64,000 nt of DNA from Isoetes taiwanensis (GCA_021234155.1 JAJEKV010000011.1:10907045-10971044); one strand, 5' to 3'. Shown: positions 12,138 to 22,819, numbered from the stretch's first letter. The notes: generated by a model not told the origin, from the letters alone. Numbers and translations are program-made.

Positions 12138-12460
12138 GGCTCCATCTGACAGGATGCGGCAATTCGGCGCTGTGTCTCATGAAACATGGTCTGGAGAGAA
12201 ACTGTATGATTATGAAGGTGACTGAAAGATGGTATAGACGCAATCACATCTGGCGGATCGAGGGTATCACTAGAAACACTAACATCTGGTGACAACGATG
12301 GCTCCATCTGACGGGTGCGGCAATCCGGCGTTGTGGCTCATGAAACATGGTCTGGAGAGAAACTGTATGATCATGAGGGTGACTGGAAGATGATATAGAC
12401 GCAATCACATCTGGTGAATCGAGAGTATCACTAGAAACACTAACATCTGGTGACAACGAG
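12138..12460 (-). repeat. Tandem duplication, 162 bp, inside the Ulp1 element
   Basis: 12138-12299 is repeated at 12300-12460 with a small indel. On the minus strand the unit encodes a segment like SPDVSVSSDTLDPPDVIAS followed by QTMFHETQRRIA. The first unit is 54 codons long and keeps frame; the second is one base shorter and does not. Confidence 0.9.
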
Positions 12461-12728
12461 CATGTCTGCAGTGGTATCTCTCAATATAGAGGCCATCTCG
12501 CCAAATGTCAATCTGGTGCGCCGTACATAGGTAGATAGTGCACCAAGGAAGGGTACGACATCTGGGTATGGCAACGAGGCAAAAGGTAGCATAGTGCAAG
12601 GAGACAATGGTGTAGGAGAGAGACCATGAGAATAGATAGGGGACGTGGAAGATGCGGACGCTAGAGGGACTGGAATGTCACACTTAAGACTAGATAGTGT
12701 ATGGCCAGATGAATTAGCTTGGGGGGGT

Positions 12729-12978
12729 CGTGGAAGGTGGCAGGACATATGATGACATAGAAAGGGATGGTGGTCTAGCAGAAAAGTTAGGAAAGAGGCG
12801 CGACTAAGGGTGAATGTAAGATCAGAGGACAGGAAGGTGGACTAGCTAGGGGTTGTGGAAGGTGGACGGACATGTGAAGACGTAGAAAGAAGTGGTGATC
12901 TAGGAGGCAAGTCGGGAAGGAAGGTGGTACGAAGGGTGAATGGTAGAATGGAAATATGAGAAGTGGGTAGTGAAGGGC
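12729..12978 (-). repeat. Tandem duplication, period 125 bp, inside the Ulp1 element
   Basis: The block starting GTGGAAGGTGG at 12730 recurs at 12855. Both contain GACATAGAAAG/GACGTAGAAAG and GGGTGAATG. Translation of the minus strand is Ser/Thr/Pro-rich and of low complexity, consistent with a disordered linker. Confidence 0.8.
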
Positions 12979-13495
12979 CCTCGACCTCAATGGGTAGCGT
13001 CCCAATGTAGAGGTCTACATCAACAGATGGAGGTGGGACAGTGGAGGTGCAAGAAGCAAAGGAATGTGTCTCAAACCCTATCCCTACATGTGATGCATGA
13101 TCCACTGTGGCTCCTAAAATCAATCCCACCAACATCTACTGCATTGACTGCTGCTTCAATTACTACTCCATCTCTTCTGTGGACATCCCCACCCTACATT
13201 GCATGTCTGTCATGTGGAGCCTCTCCCTCCTCTGCATCGATATGGTCATCACGGGCCAAGAGTCTAGTCTACTCTGTATCTCACAGAAACGAGCCTCTGT
13301 ATCTTCGTCTCGTATCTGCATCAGATCCACTATGGGCCCCCGCTGTAGATATCTCTGAGCTAACTCCTGAGGAGAGTACACCCTCGTGTTCCTCTCCCAC
13401 TCGGCCATGATGTGTCTCAGCAGCCTCGCCCTATAATGAGTATCCTGCTGGCCGACAAGAAACTCTGGCCTAGCGCACCTCGCCTGTCTGCAAGC

Positions 13496-13828
13496 TCAAC
13501 TCCTCTCCCTCTCCCTCTTCTGTATGGCCTCGTCCTCAAGATCAACTAGCCGTGTTTTGAGTGCACCTGGTCGTCGAGCAACCCAAGATACCTCAGGATG
13601 CTTGTTCTTCTGGTGTTTCTGTGCACCATTCAGCAACAAGTCCATATAATCCTCTCCATGGTCGAGGGCATGTGAACAACCCTCATAAATACAAAACGAC
13701 CTATCCTTTGATCTAGTTGGCAATCCCATAGTTGCCAACAACCGTTTGATCCTCCAACACCCATGGAGCTCGTCCCTAAACCAATAAACTTGAACCCTAA
13801 GTCTATGCACTCCAAAGATGACGGTCAT
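13496..13828 (-). pseudogene. N-terminal open frame of the Ulp1 element
   Basis: A 110-codon frame on the minus strand, highly charged in its second half (ending in a KRERER run). It contains no domain that can be recognised by eye. It lies directly upstream of the frames leading to the protease domain in the same orientation, so it is probably the first exon or N-terminus of that element protein. Confidence 0.4.
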
Positions 13829-14299
13829 TGCTATATTATATTATCATCATTATATTATAAGACACTATCGTAATAATTATGTAGACTATTTTTATACTAA
13901 GATTTACATTTCATGCATTCTTCTTTTATAGCTTCGGATTACAAGTGCAAATTCTTTTCCAAATTTTTGGTTTGGAAAAAAAAAAGGTTTTAATAAAAAA
14001 ATAAGATTTGTATGAGAGATCCTTTTTTTACCAAATCATTGTATATAATATCTAAGTCACTACAAATAGATAAAGAAGAAAAGCGCTAGAGAGAGAATGT
14101 CAATTGTTTCTGCACTCATAACTTGAGCTACAGAGGTCAGATTCAAGGACAAAAATAGTGGCCGATGCAGGCTCAGTAGGAAGGATATACTCAGAGATAG
14201 ATGGTGGCAGTTCATAGGTATTCCCCCAGCGAGCAACTCTTTTCATATGGGAGATGGACCAATCTGCCGATGAGGCCTCCAACGTTCTTGTTTACATGC

Positions 14300-15170
14300 A
14301 ATCTATGCTAGTTTCTCATGCGATTCAACAGAAAAGTTGATAGAAGATGTGATGGCAGGAGATGAAGGAGGAGCTAGAGGAGCTGAGGTAGGAGATACAG
14401 TGCTAAGAACAGAGGTTGGATCGGAGGAAGACACATGATTTGGGACAAATAAAGCAATGGGAAAGGAGGGAGTAGAGCACCTAGTGCGATAAGGTGAGGA
14501 AACTTTTACATTTGGTAAAATATTAGCAAGCTCAGGACCATTAAGCAAAGACAATTTATATATGAAAAAAATTAGCAACAACAAATTTTAGAAGAGAAAC
14601 ATCATCAAGATGTGAGATACAAACATGTGGACCATTGGCAACTGAATGAGCAAGGTGAAGACCTAAGCCATTAGCAATTGCAATCATAAAATCCAGACTC
14701 GTATTTCAATTGGAAAATCCTTCAATCCAAACCAACATGACATTCGGAGTGCATCATATTTGTTAAGCAAGAAGTTAGGGGTATATATCTGATACAAAAG
14801 ATACTGTCCCCACAAAGGATCCACACCACGTTTTACCAACTTATCAACATCTACAGGTGAATCAAACAAGATTAAAAAATAATTATTCTACTTGTCAAGA
14901 ATCTTCAGAGACTCATGTGAGGCAATTCCAATTTAAGGCATTGATTCGGCCAAAAACCCATCCTTTTGTGATCAAGAAATTGACTAGTGAAGTGGCAGAC
15001 AACAGATGAGAGACTAGATTTTGAACACACTGCAAATGTGCATCATGATTGATTTCAACAACTGGAACTCCACTTGGGTAAAGGCATTAGAGCGCCTCAT
15101 AAAAAACATCCTCATGAGGAAGTTGAATATCCACCAGTTCTTTTGTAGCTTACGGCCTTTTTTAAGTATG
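14300..15170 (-). mobile_element. DUF4283-like gag/ORF1 remnant
   Basis: Minus-strand frames contain NFLITKGWVFGRINALNW, then VDKLVKRGVDPLWGQYLLYQ, then CWFGLKDFPIEI. These resemble the gag-like DUF4283 domain of plant LINE ORF1 and related proteins, whose core has a W-x-R-L-P-LP-E block. The frame is interrupted repeatedly and no RT follows, so it is an isolated decayed fragment. Confidence is limited because the match is to a loose consensus. Confidence 0.45.
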
Positions 15171-15703
15171 TTGGAACCTCTTTAAAACTTTTCTGTTTTA
15201 GGGAAGGATCTAAACCCTGGTCTGTGGGCCCCCAACCACACGTCCTAACCAAGGGTCTGTGTCCAAGAGTTTAATTTGCAATTATAGAATTACGTGTGCA
15301 AGCTTACAATGAATATAATGAAAAACAAAGTTTTGCTCATCAAGGTATGACGACGATCCATTCAAACAAAGAAATTGTCATTCTCAGACGAGCAAGCGAT
15401 AGTCATTGACATGCTAAACTTGAAAATATTTTAGAGATAAGTTTTTTTTTTTTTTTTTTTTTTAAAGAAGCAAAATTTGAAGTTTTGGTTTCTAAAACCA
15501 TAGTTTGAGTTTTCGCAAATCCTATGGCAACCTTGCCAAGCCTTTACGTGGCCTTTTACTCTCCTGTCGTTTCCTAGATCACAACTGCAATTTAGGTAAG
15601 CACTTCAGTAAGAATTTACTTGTGGTTTTCTTGTTGAAATATTCTGCTTTTAATGGTTTGTTATGCCTTTAATGGCACAGTTTATAAACATCTATGTTTA
15701 TAA

Positions 15704-15741
15704 ATACAAGAAATTTATCGTTGGCCGCCGCGAACATTTCT
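15704..15741 (-). repeat. GC-rich palindromic foldback, copy 2 (inverted, deleted)
   Basis: Read on the minus strand it gives AGAAATGTTCGCGGCGGCC and then GATAAATTTCTTGTAT, identical to the flanks of the other copies. Most of the right GC arm (GGCCGCCG) is missing, which would be expected if a hairpin were deleted during replication. Confidence 0.75.
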
Positions 15742-16932
15742 CTTTCCAGGCTTCTTGTTTGTAAGAAAGTGAATCACAACATCCATAATAATGATACCAA
15801 ATATGAGATAACTGGGGGACCCATAGAGTGATGCTCGTGTTTGTGTATTTCCTATAAACCAACTAGTCTGTCGTAAATGTTAAAAATTTATCCTTCTTCT
15901 CTTCTTCTCTTTGCATCATATTAGAGCAGACTTTGCATCCAATATATGAAAATTAAGCTCTTCAATATGTTTGCCATACAACCAAGGCAACATGCATCTC
16001 ACTACGTGGCCCCTTAAACTTGCTTTTCCAATATTTCAATGGCTTTTTGTTGATGAGAAAATCGGTAATATACTCTCTTTGAAAACAAAGGTGTTGAGAT
16101 TTGAGATCGTAAACCAATATAAAGGTTAGGTGTATGTTAGGGGGAATATAAAGGTTAGGTGTGTGTTAGCTTATTGATGATATGGCACCACCCTAGTTCT
16201 AAAGGAAAATAACATTAAAAGACACATGGCAGTCAAATTATGGTGTGTAACAATAATCCAGATCTTACATCCAAATATTACAACCTTTAGGGACAAATGC
16301 AATTAAATGCCAATATGAAGGGCAACTTTAAAAATTTTAGATGGTAACTTCAAATGTTTTGAGTACCACTTGAAAAAAACATTGTGGGATCGATTATAGT
16401 TATTAGGCCGATTATCCCCAAGTGAGCGCACCTAAAATTAGGCATGATCATCCTTATAGAATGGCAAAATGTGGGTATTTTCTTAGGAATACATCGGATT
16501 CAAGTAAAGTTTTTCTCAACAATATTATTTTTCATGCAGATTCGCTTCAAAGGCATAATGGGCATCTTCAACAATCCATTTGAAGATAAACAATAGTGTC
16601 TATCTGCCAAAACACGAGGGCAATCAATAAGAAAACACAGTCTAGAACATGATTGTATGATCTATCTTATAACTTGAGACAGTTTACCTTTCGACGTTTC
16701 CTTCTAGCATCATCTTCTAATTTGCAATTTTAATAGGGAAAAAAAATACAGAATCAATGCTCCAGATTAAATGGACTAAAATACCATCATTCTTACTCAT
16801 TTCCTCTTTCTTTTTGTGGCAACCTTAAGCTGTTCCTGAGTGTCCTTCACGCATAAAAGGTTGTAAATACCTATGACCATCACAGAAAAAAATAGCCATA
16901 AGCTTGTCTGCGACCAGGATACTCTTCTTATA

Positions 16933-16965
16933 CTTCCTTCCTTCCTTCCTTCCTTTCTTCCTTCT
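16933..16965 (+). repeat. TTCC microsatellite
   Basis: About seven TTCC units with one interruption, embedded in non-coding sequence. Confidence 0.9.
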
Positions 16966-18449
16966 TATTTTCAACGTCATTCCAAGGCAGCTTATACTCT
17001 GTTAGAGACATCGTCAAATATCCTGATAAAAAACGGTAAGGAGAGTGAGGGCGATAACACAGCTCAGGATTTTCCAATAATGCAGAAGTCGATGGAATGG
17101 ACCCGGAAAACTCATTAAACCAGAAAATGTGCATGTTTTCTACAGATGGAAAAAGGCCGGATGCATCGAATTTGAGGCATCTGGGTGTTCTTGGTGGCAT
17201 TCTTAAGCATCCCTGAACCGGCATCCTGCATCAGATTGAACCTATTTCAAGATTTTCGCCTTACCATTACTTCAATGAAAGAAGGAAAAATGCTTGCCAT
17301 CTATTTTTGGGAATCAAAATTCGTCTTTGGCCCAATGAGCAGAAAGCTAGTTAGGGTATAGGTGCCTCCAAGACAGAGCTAAAGCTAATGCGAAATGGGT
17401 CCGTTGGTGGCATCTAGTTCTTCCAATCCTGCTATGGCGTTGCAAGTTTTTCCCTCTTCTCAATCCGGCGATGGCGATGCAAGATAGACGCCAAATTTTT
17501 CTGGCCTTTCCTAGTTACCTGATGTTAATCAAGTTGCCGGATTTGTTCTACAAGAAAAGGTTCACACAACTTACCTTGATATTTTTAAATCTAATGAGAG
17601 TATCCAACGTTGAAGCTCTATCTACATTAATGTAGGGAGGAGAACCAATTCGTGGATTGTCATGGACAAAACAGTAAATAGGTAATGTTTTATGCCTTTT
17701 ACTTACAACTTTCAATGTTTGTAAAAGAGCTTTCGTATATGCCTTTGGTACGTATGTGAACTTGTGTTGGCTTTTGATTTATACAAAAGTGTGATTTAGT
17801 AGAGGGAAAATAATGATTACTTTTGAGTGCTCATATTTTCCCTAGGGTAAAAACTAGTGCAAAGTTTGTAGAATGCCATTCTCTGATTAATTTTAGTGGC
17901 TTGGCCGTGTATACGATGGCACATCATACTCATCTTGATCCTTTGCAAATTTGGCAAGGATTTGAAAATGGCACAAAATTTAATTTTGATGAAGTGTCTT
18001 AGTGGCAATATGACAATAACGGCAAAAATATAACGCAAACGTTTAAAATTTTCATAGCCATTTGAGAAATTAATTTAGGGTTTCAAAACATGGGGAATGC
18101 CTGTGGCGTCAAAACGGCCGCCCATTAGAGCATAGCCAGATCGGCTTGCCCTAAAAACAACCGGATTTTTGCAAATATGCCCTAAAATTTGTGCAAAAAT
18201 GGGATTTTCCACTGCATTTTTATGCTGGTCGATTTGCAATAATTGATAGTTTGCTGTTGGCCGCCACAGTTACTCAGAGAATCGATGCTGCTCTGATATT
18301 CAATGGCCTAATAGAATACATTGTCTCCAAGATTATGCTACTCTTTGGTAGGCTACGAAAGATGGAAATTTTCAGTGCAAATGCTAACTTCGTGCTATTC
18401 TTGAAGAAAAGGTCTATTCCTTGCTAAAATGTTCTTTCATTTTAACGTT

Positions 18450-18712
18450 TTTTTTTTTTTTTTTTTTTTTTGTTGAAGGACGTCAGACTTTATTCAATCA
18501 AAGAGTCAAATACAAGTATAAATGCAGAGACAGGAATAAAATCTCAGCGGATAAGCGGAGACCCACCGAGTGAAGCAACCTGCCTAAGCATAAGAGTGCA
18601 CATCCAAAAACTCCTCAAAAATCAATCGCCTCTTGACGAATTTGGCATGGTCGAATTTGTGCTGGCCACAGTTTTGTGGCAGGGCATCATATGCTTAGGA
18701 TGTCCATTAACC
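18450..18712 (-). mobile_element. 5'-truncated L1-type LINE 3' end
   Basis: A poly(T) run at 18448-18471 is the poly(A) tail of a minus-strand insertion. The adjacent sequence reads, on the minus strand, GATTGAATAAAGTCTGACG then TCCTTCAAC and the tail, the same type of end as the full-length LINE at 24188. A possible 9-bp target duplication is TTTAACGTT (18441-18449) against TTTAATGTT (18713-18721), with one mismatch. Only about 260 bp, no coding capacity. Confidence 0.6.
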
Positions 18713-19285
18713 TTTAATGTTACAGGAGAAGCGATGGCATCATGGCATTTTCACGTTTAGAATCTAGAGAGCACAAGCGCAGATGCTGCAGTGTCGGACG
18801 TGTAGCCAGCAAATTTTTTTCATATCTAATGCAACGTGTGAAAAAATTTACAATAGAAGTGTTGCGCACAAAAATAGCTAATGTGTCGTAATTATAGAGA
18901 GGAATCTTAAAGTAATATGCCAAAAGAGTCATCTTATAACAATTATATATGTTACGATAGAAGGTGGACATGCAACATCTACCTGGTTCTTCTTAGTTCG
19001 TGTGGTGCACCTAGTTTCTTGGTGTTCTATTTCGTGTTTTCTAGAATCAGGGCCGTAAGGCTATAGAGATAAAGGAATTCAGAGGAAGACATTCTTTGGT
19101 GATTTGAAGAAGATGGTGAAGCATCAAATGGATCTTAAAAACCTAGAGAAGTTGGATGTCAAATGCAACAGTCTGGTTCTGAAAAATGTAGGCTATTTTT
19201 GAGGAAAGGAAGGTATGGAATGTCATGAGTGGGGTAGACCAATATCCACTGAGAATGTGGGAGAAAATGATGGAGTGGTAGCTCA

Positions 19286-19462
19286 TGTTGAAAAATGAGC
19301 CTCCTATAATTGGGTGGACAAGCTGGGAATCAAACCTAGGACCTCTTGCTTGCAAGCCAAGTACTCTACCACTGAGCTACTGGCCCTTTGATGGGCTTTT
19401 GGCACTCCTCAACTGAGTCATTCTTCATGTGTGCCCATTACACATACTTCAACATTCCAACA
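19286..19462 (-). repeat. TRIM 3' LTR, 177 bp, complete
   Basis: Starts TGTTGGAATGTTGAAG on the minus strand directly after the purine tract and ends TTTTTCAACA at 19286. It contains the whole tRNA-like segment (19316-19386), unlike the other LTR, which has lost about 35 bp of it. Confidence 0.85.
19316..19386 (-). tRNA. tRNA-Ala(UGC)-like sequence inside the TRIM LTR
   Basis: On the minus strand this 71-base segment divides exactly as a tRNA. Acceptor GGGCCAG, TA, D stem GCTC, D loop AGTGGTA, GAGT, A, anticodon stem CTTGG, loop CTTGCAA, GCAAG, variable AGGTC, T stem CTAGG, loop TTTGATT, CCCAG, acceptor CTTGTCC, then discriminator A. Acceptor pairing holds at 6 of 7 positions including one G-T; the anticodon and T stems have one mismatch each. 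The anticodon is TGC. Box A (TAGCTCAGTGG) and box B (GGTTTGATTCC) of a Pol III promoter are present. It is part of an LTR, so it is probably not a working tRNA gene. Confidence 0.7.
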
Positions 19463-19623
19463 TTCCTCCTTAATGGGCACACCAATCCAGTCCAATCTTC
19501 ACTCCTCGGGCAACTCCACTATTGCAGGAGTTGGGCTTCCACTGGCCAAGCTTTGCTCATTCTCACCTTTACATCACTGGGAACTATCCTAATGTAGTTA
19601 AGCACTCTCTACTTGGGACCATG

Positions 19624-19635
19624 GCTCTGATACCA
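19624..19635 (-). other. TRIM primer-binding site
   Basis: TGGTATCAGAGC on the minus strand, directly after the 5' LTR. It is complementary to the 3' end of initiator tRNA-Met, the primer used by most plant copia-type and TRIM elements. Confidence 0.9.
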
Positions 19636-19775
19636 GGTTGAGAAATGAGCCTTCTATGATTGGGTGGACAGGCTGGGGATCGAACCCACGACCTTACCGG
19701 CCCTTTGATGGGATTTTGGCACTCCTCCACTGATTCTTCATGTGTGCCCATTACACATACTCCAACATTCCAACA
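19636..19775 (-). repeat. TRIM 5' LTR, 140 bp, internally deleted
   Basis: Matches the other LTR at both ends but lacks the D-arm and anticodon-arm part of the tRNA-like segment. The remaining 3' part has a better box B (GGTTCGATCCC) than the complete LTR. Acceptor position 6 is G paired with C here, against A paired with T in the other LTR. Confidence 0.85.
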
Positions 19776-21033
19776 GCTCCATCAGGCAAATAGATATTCG
19801 AGCTAAAACTACCATGATGTTTGGCTTGAAGGACGGACAGATTCCTTTGGTGAACTCAAGGAAACAACAAAGGATGGGTGGAATTGCTTGAAGAAGAACT
19901 TCAAGACACACAACACCTCCCAAAAGCTGCTCTTGTAACAGGAATTTTTCAGTACAAAAAGACGAAAGCTGATGATGATTCGACTGATCATATCGGCCAC
20001 ATGGAGAGCCTGTCAGATCAATTAGCTGCCATGAATCATGCCACATGCAATGAAGATCTGGCTATAGCCTTGTTGGCAAGCCTCCCAAGATCTTATGATT
20101 CCATCAAGCAAATAGCTGTCAGAAAGGAAAGTTGAAAGGTGAGATGGTAATTGGAGCAGTGTTACAGGCTTCTAACCTGTTCAAACACGAAGAAGAAGGA
20201 TCAGCCTATGTAGCTAGTGCAAATCTAAAATGGGTGATTTTGAATGCTGTACGTGTAGAAAAAAGGGACTTATTTCTAGAAACTGTAACCTCGGAAGCTC
20301 AAAGAAAGACGAGGTTAAGGAAAGGCAAAAGAATAATAAGAATGGAAAAGATCGATTCAAGTCTCTGTCAACAGGAAAGAGATGGAGTAATGGAAGATTT
20401 GGTGGGTTATCTCGTGCATATATTGCTGAAGAAAAATCATCTGGAAGTGGAAATGAAGATGACAGTGAGAGTGAAGCCAATATAGCAGTGTTTGATGATG
20501 CAGATCAAGAAACGACGAAAGAATGAGCGTATAAGTTTTTGAGGCAAAGATTGACAGCAATCCAGAGGAAAGAAAGAAAGCAGATCTGACTGAGGGTCAT
20601 GGTTTTTTCGCAAAGGTACAAGTCACAGATATAATAGCACTAACTGCAAAAGTGGATCCAAAGTGAAATTGGATTCTTGATTCTGCAGCAACACATGCCA
20701 TGACCAACAATAAAGATTGCCTCAAATTTTTACAGAAGAAAGAGAAGAATGAAGTGTGAATGGAATAGCAGCTGATTTGAAAATTGAAGGCTATGGAACT
20801 ATGACATATAAATTTGCAGATAATACCTGAGATCTGAAACAGCTCTTGCATGTACCACGACTATCCAAAAATTTGATGTTGTTAGCAAGGCTCACTGATG
20901 CAGGGATTTCAGCATGCATTAACAAAGATGAATTGCTTCTCTTAAATTTAAGAGGGCAAGTTATAGCCAAAGCCAACAGACAAGAACATCTCTACAAGGT
21001 AATTGAAGTTGAGCAAGAAGGTTGACCCTTCTT

Positions 21034-21700
21034 CCTCGTGTTTGAACATGTTAGAAGCCTGCAACACTGTTCCAATTCATCAAATATACCACAATTGATG
21101 ATCTTGGATCTGGTCCACTGTATTTGATGAATCTAGAATGGCACATGGAGACTTTTCTCGTTTTAATGTTCCTGAATTTTTGAAAAATAATCCCTTTAAG
21201 CATAAACATTATTTATAAAATCAGTTCATATGGAACAAGATTCGCCAAGAAGAACAGGCTTCAACACAGTCTCCAAATTTAGGTGCTTTTTCTTTGTCAT
21301 TTTTTATATTGTATGTGAGTTACAGGCTTTATAAATCCAGAGCAAGAAGAGGACATTGTATCCTCTCAGGAAAGATATGCAGTCCTTGTTAACATATGCG
21401 TTCTATTGACATTTATGTTTTTCAGCGTCAAAGAAAAAGAAGCCATTTGTATGTTTCTATTGAAGATCTTAACCATCAATGAGATGTATACTCAAATTCC
21501 AAAATTTATGGCAGAACAAAACAAGTCTAGACAAAGGACTTTTAAAGGTACTCGAAACCTCAGTCAATTAGAGAAGCTAGATCTAGTAGTGAAGCACTTA
21601 CTAGAGCAAAATTCTGAGTTTGCTGCCAAATAAGATACTCACCAAGTAAGGTTTTGTCTATCTGATTTATCCTTTGATGTCAGCTCCTAGTTGACAAGCT
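21034..21700. other. No gene recognised
   Basis: An open frame of 75 codons at 21406-21633 (+) is charged but matches nothing recognisable. It could belong to the decayed retroelement upstream or be chance. Confidence 0.3.
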
Positions 21701-21741
21701 AATATCTTCTTTTTTATTTTGGGATGGTGTTGGTAGTTGTG

Positions 21742-22460
21742 CCGGGAATGCCGCATGTAAGGCCGCATGCGGCGTTCCTTCATACTTCAGACAGGATGAA
21801 GGTTGTGGCTATGGCGTCTGGCCGCATTCCATCCTGATTTTTTGGGTTTTCGGCCAAAATGTTTCTTTCACTCTATGTTTTGAGTTAAATTTTTTAGGCA
21901 AAGAGAAACGTTTTTTCGATGATGGCAGGCGGTATTCTCCCCGCCTTCCATGATTAGGCAAACGGAGTTTAAATCTGACATATTTTTGTGCCTAAAGATG
22001 CTTCAAGGATCTCCAGTTTTCTGGATTTCGCCACAAGCAGGTTTATTATTGTTCTCCCCTCAGGCTCCATAGGTGGAGCTTGAAGCCTATTACATAACTT
22101 ATCTCTTTTTTTTTTCGTTACAGCTTAAAGAGTTCTTGGCAGTACAAAGACAAGTGTTCTTTGAAGTTTCAGATCAAAGGCAAGAGCACCATTTTTGGAG
22201 CCAGCAACATTTTGTTTCTTTTACGGCAAAAGAAGAGGGAACAAATCAATGGCGTTAGCTATAGGAGCATAGAGGACGACCTTATAATAGAGTCGTTTTT
22301 CAATGACTCCGGTTGAATACGGGTACACAGCCTTGCTTATTTCATTTCCTATAGAGCTCGGCCTTATGACAGAGCCGTTTCTATTTCTTCAATGACTCCG
22401 GTTGAATAATGGTACAAAGCCTTGCTTTAGAATTCCTGAACTCTTGCTTCGCCAGTTTTC
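21742..22460. repeat. Hairpins and tandemly duplicated blocks
   Basis: A hairpin with arms GGAATGCCGCATG and CATGCGGCGTTCC spans about 21742-21777. Another, ATGATGG-AGGCGG type (about 21921-21955), pairs 12 of 14 bases. A block of about 85 bp containing CAATGACTCCGGTTGAATA at about 22290 recurs at about 22392. A phrase with ATTTCGCCACAAGCAGGT occurs at about 22025 and 22465, both ending in a splice-donor-like CAG/GT. No coding capacity. Confidence 0.7.
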
Positions 22461-22638
22461 TGAATTTCGCCACAAGCAGGTAAATTTTGTCTTCAGACGC
22501 ATCCTCTGTTTCTTCCAGCATTTTTTTCAGAGGTCTTCATTTATCTAGAGAAGAACGTTTTATTAATCTCTTTCTATTTGTGCAGTTTCAAGATTTCGGC
22601 AAAGGACTTAGGCTACAAAAAAACGTCCAGGTAAATTC

Positions 22639-22818
22639 TTAGGTGTTTGTTTCTTCTGACAACTTTTCTTTAAGATGTTCTTCAAAGAAGCGATAAGGAA
22701 TAGCCAAATCGACCTTTTGCTTCCAAGCTGCTTCGTAGAAGCCTTGAAAATCTAACAATCTATGCCCAGTTGAATCCATGTCTCCTTCTTCCGGCCCCCT
22801 TACTTCAAAAGCCTGCAT
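22639..22818 (-). CDS. Small unrecognised open frame
   Basis: A 59-codon frame from ATG at 22818 to TAA at 22639. It has a plausible, non-repetitive composition, including LLDFQGFYEAAWKQKVDL and RFFEEHLKEKL, and looks more protein-like than neighbouring frames. It might be an exon of a larger gene or a mobile-element remnant. No family recognised and no function proposed. Confidence 0.25.
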   Translation of the reverse strand: MQAFEVRGPEEGDMDSTGHRLLDFQGFYEAAWKQKVDLAIPYRFFEEHLKEKLSEETNT

Positions 22819-22819
22819 A

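Larger units (their letters stand above)
10700..13828 (-). mobile_element. Degenerate mobile-element gene with Ulp1-type protease
   Basis: On the minus strand this 3.1-kb stretch runs from an unrecognised N-terminal open frame (13828-13496), through short frames (13408-13163) and a Ser/Pro/Arg-rich linker with internal duplications (about 13000-11850), to a C-terminal cysteine-protease domain (11390-10721). Ulp1-like C48 proteases are carried by several plant DNA transposons (KI/Kaonashi MULEs, some CACTA elements). No transposase or terminal inverted repeats are visible, so the class cannot be assigned. The open frames are broken by stops, shifts or unspliced introns. Confidence 0.65.
15171..18440. 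other. Intergenic, simple repeats only
   Basis: AT-rich sequence without a supported gene. It contains a poly(T) run at 15442-15463, possibly the tail of a decayed minus-strand retroposon, a foldback copy at 15704-15741 and a TTCC tract. A short duplicated phrase (ATATAAAGGTTAGGTGT) lies at about 16117-16165. Confidence 0.45.
19286..19775 (-). mobile_element. TRIM-type miniature LTR retrotransposon
   Basis: Complete non-coding LTR element on the minus strand. The 5' LTR is 19636-19775, followed immediately by a primer-binding site for initiator tRNA-Met (TGGTATCAGAGC). Then come a 173-bp internal region, a purine tract (TTAAGGAGGAA) and the 3' LTR 19286-19462. LTRs run TGTTG...CAACA; the 5' LTR end has mutated to CAACC. 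Flanking 5-bp duplications are GCTCA (19281-19285) and GCTCC (19776-19780), one base apart. There is no coding capacity. Total 490 bp fits the TRIM class, which depends on proteins from autonomous elements. The LTR contains a tRNA-like sequence, described separately. Confidence 0.85.
19110..21025 (+). mobile_element. Ty1/copia gag-protease relic
   Basis: Plus-strand fragments in order: AIFEERKVWNVMSGVDQYP (about 19190-19250, gag N-terminal region); IRAKTTMMFGLKDGQIP (about 19795-19850); a UBN2-type gag block ending NEDLAIALLASLPRSYDSI; a zinc knuckle CX2CX4-Leu-X4C at about 20245 in which the His is replaced by Leu; and the aspartic protease WILDSAATHAMTNN at about 20665-20710. Premature stops and frame changes occur throughout. 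No integrase or RT follows after 21025. It is interrupted by the TRIM at 19286-19775, which is therefore the younger insertion. Confidence 0.85.
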
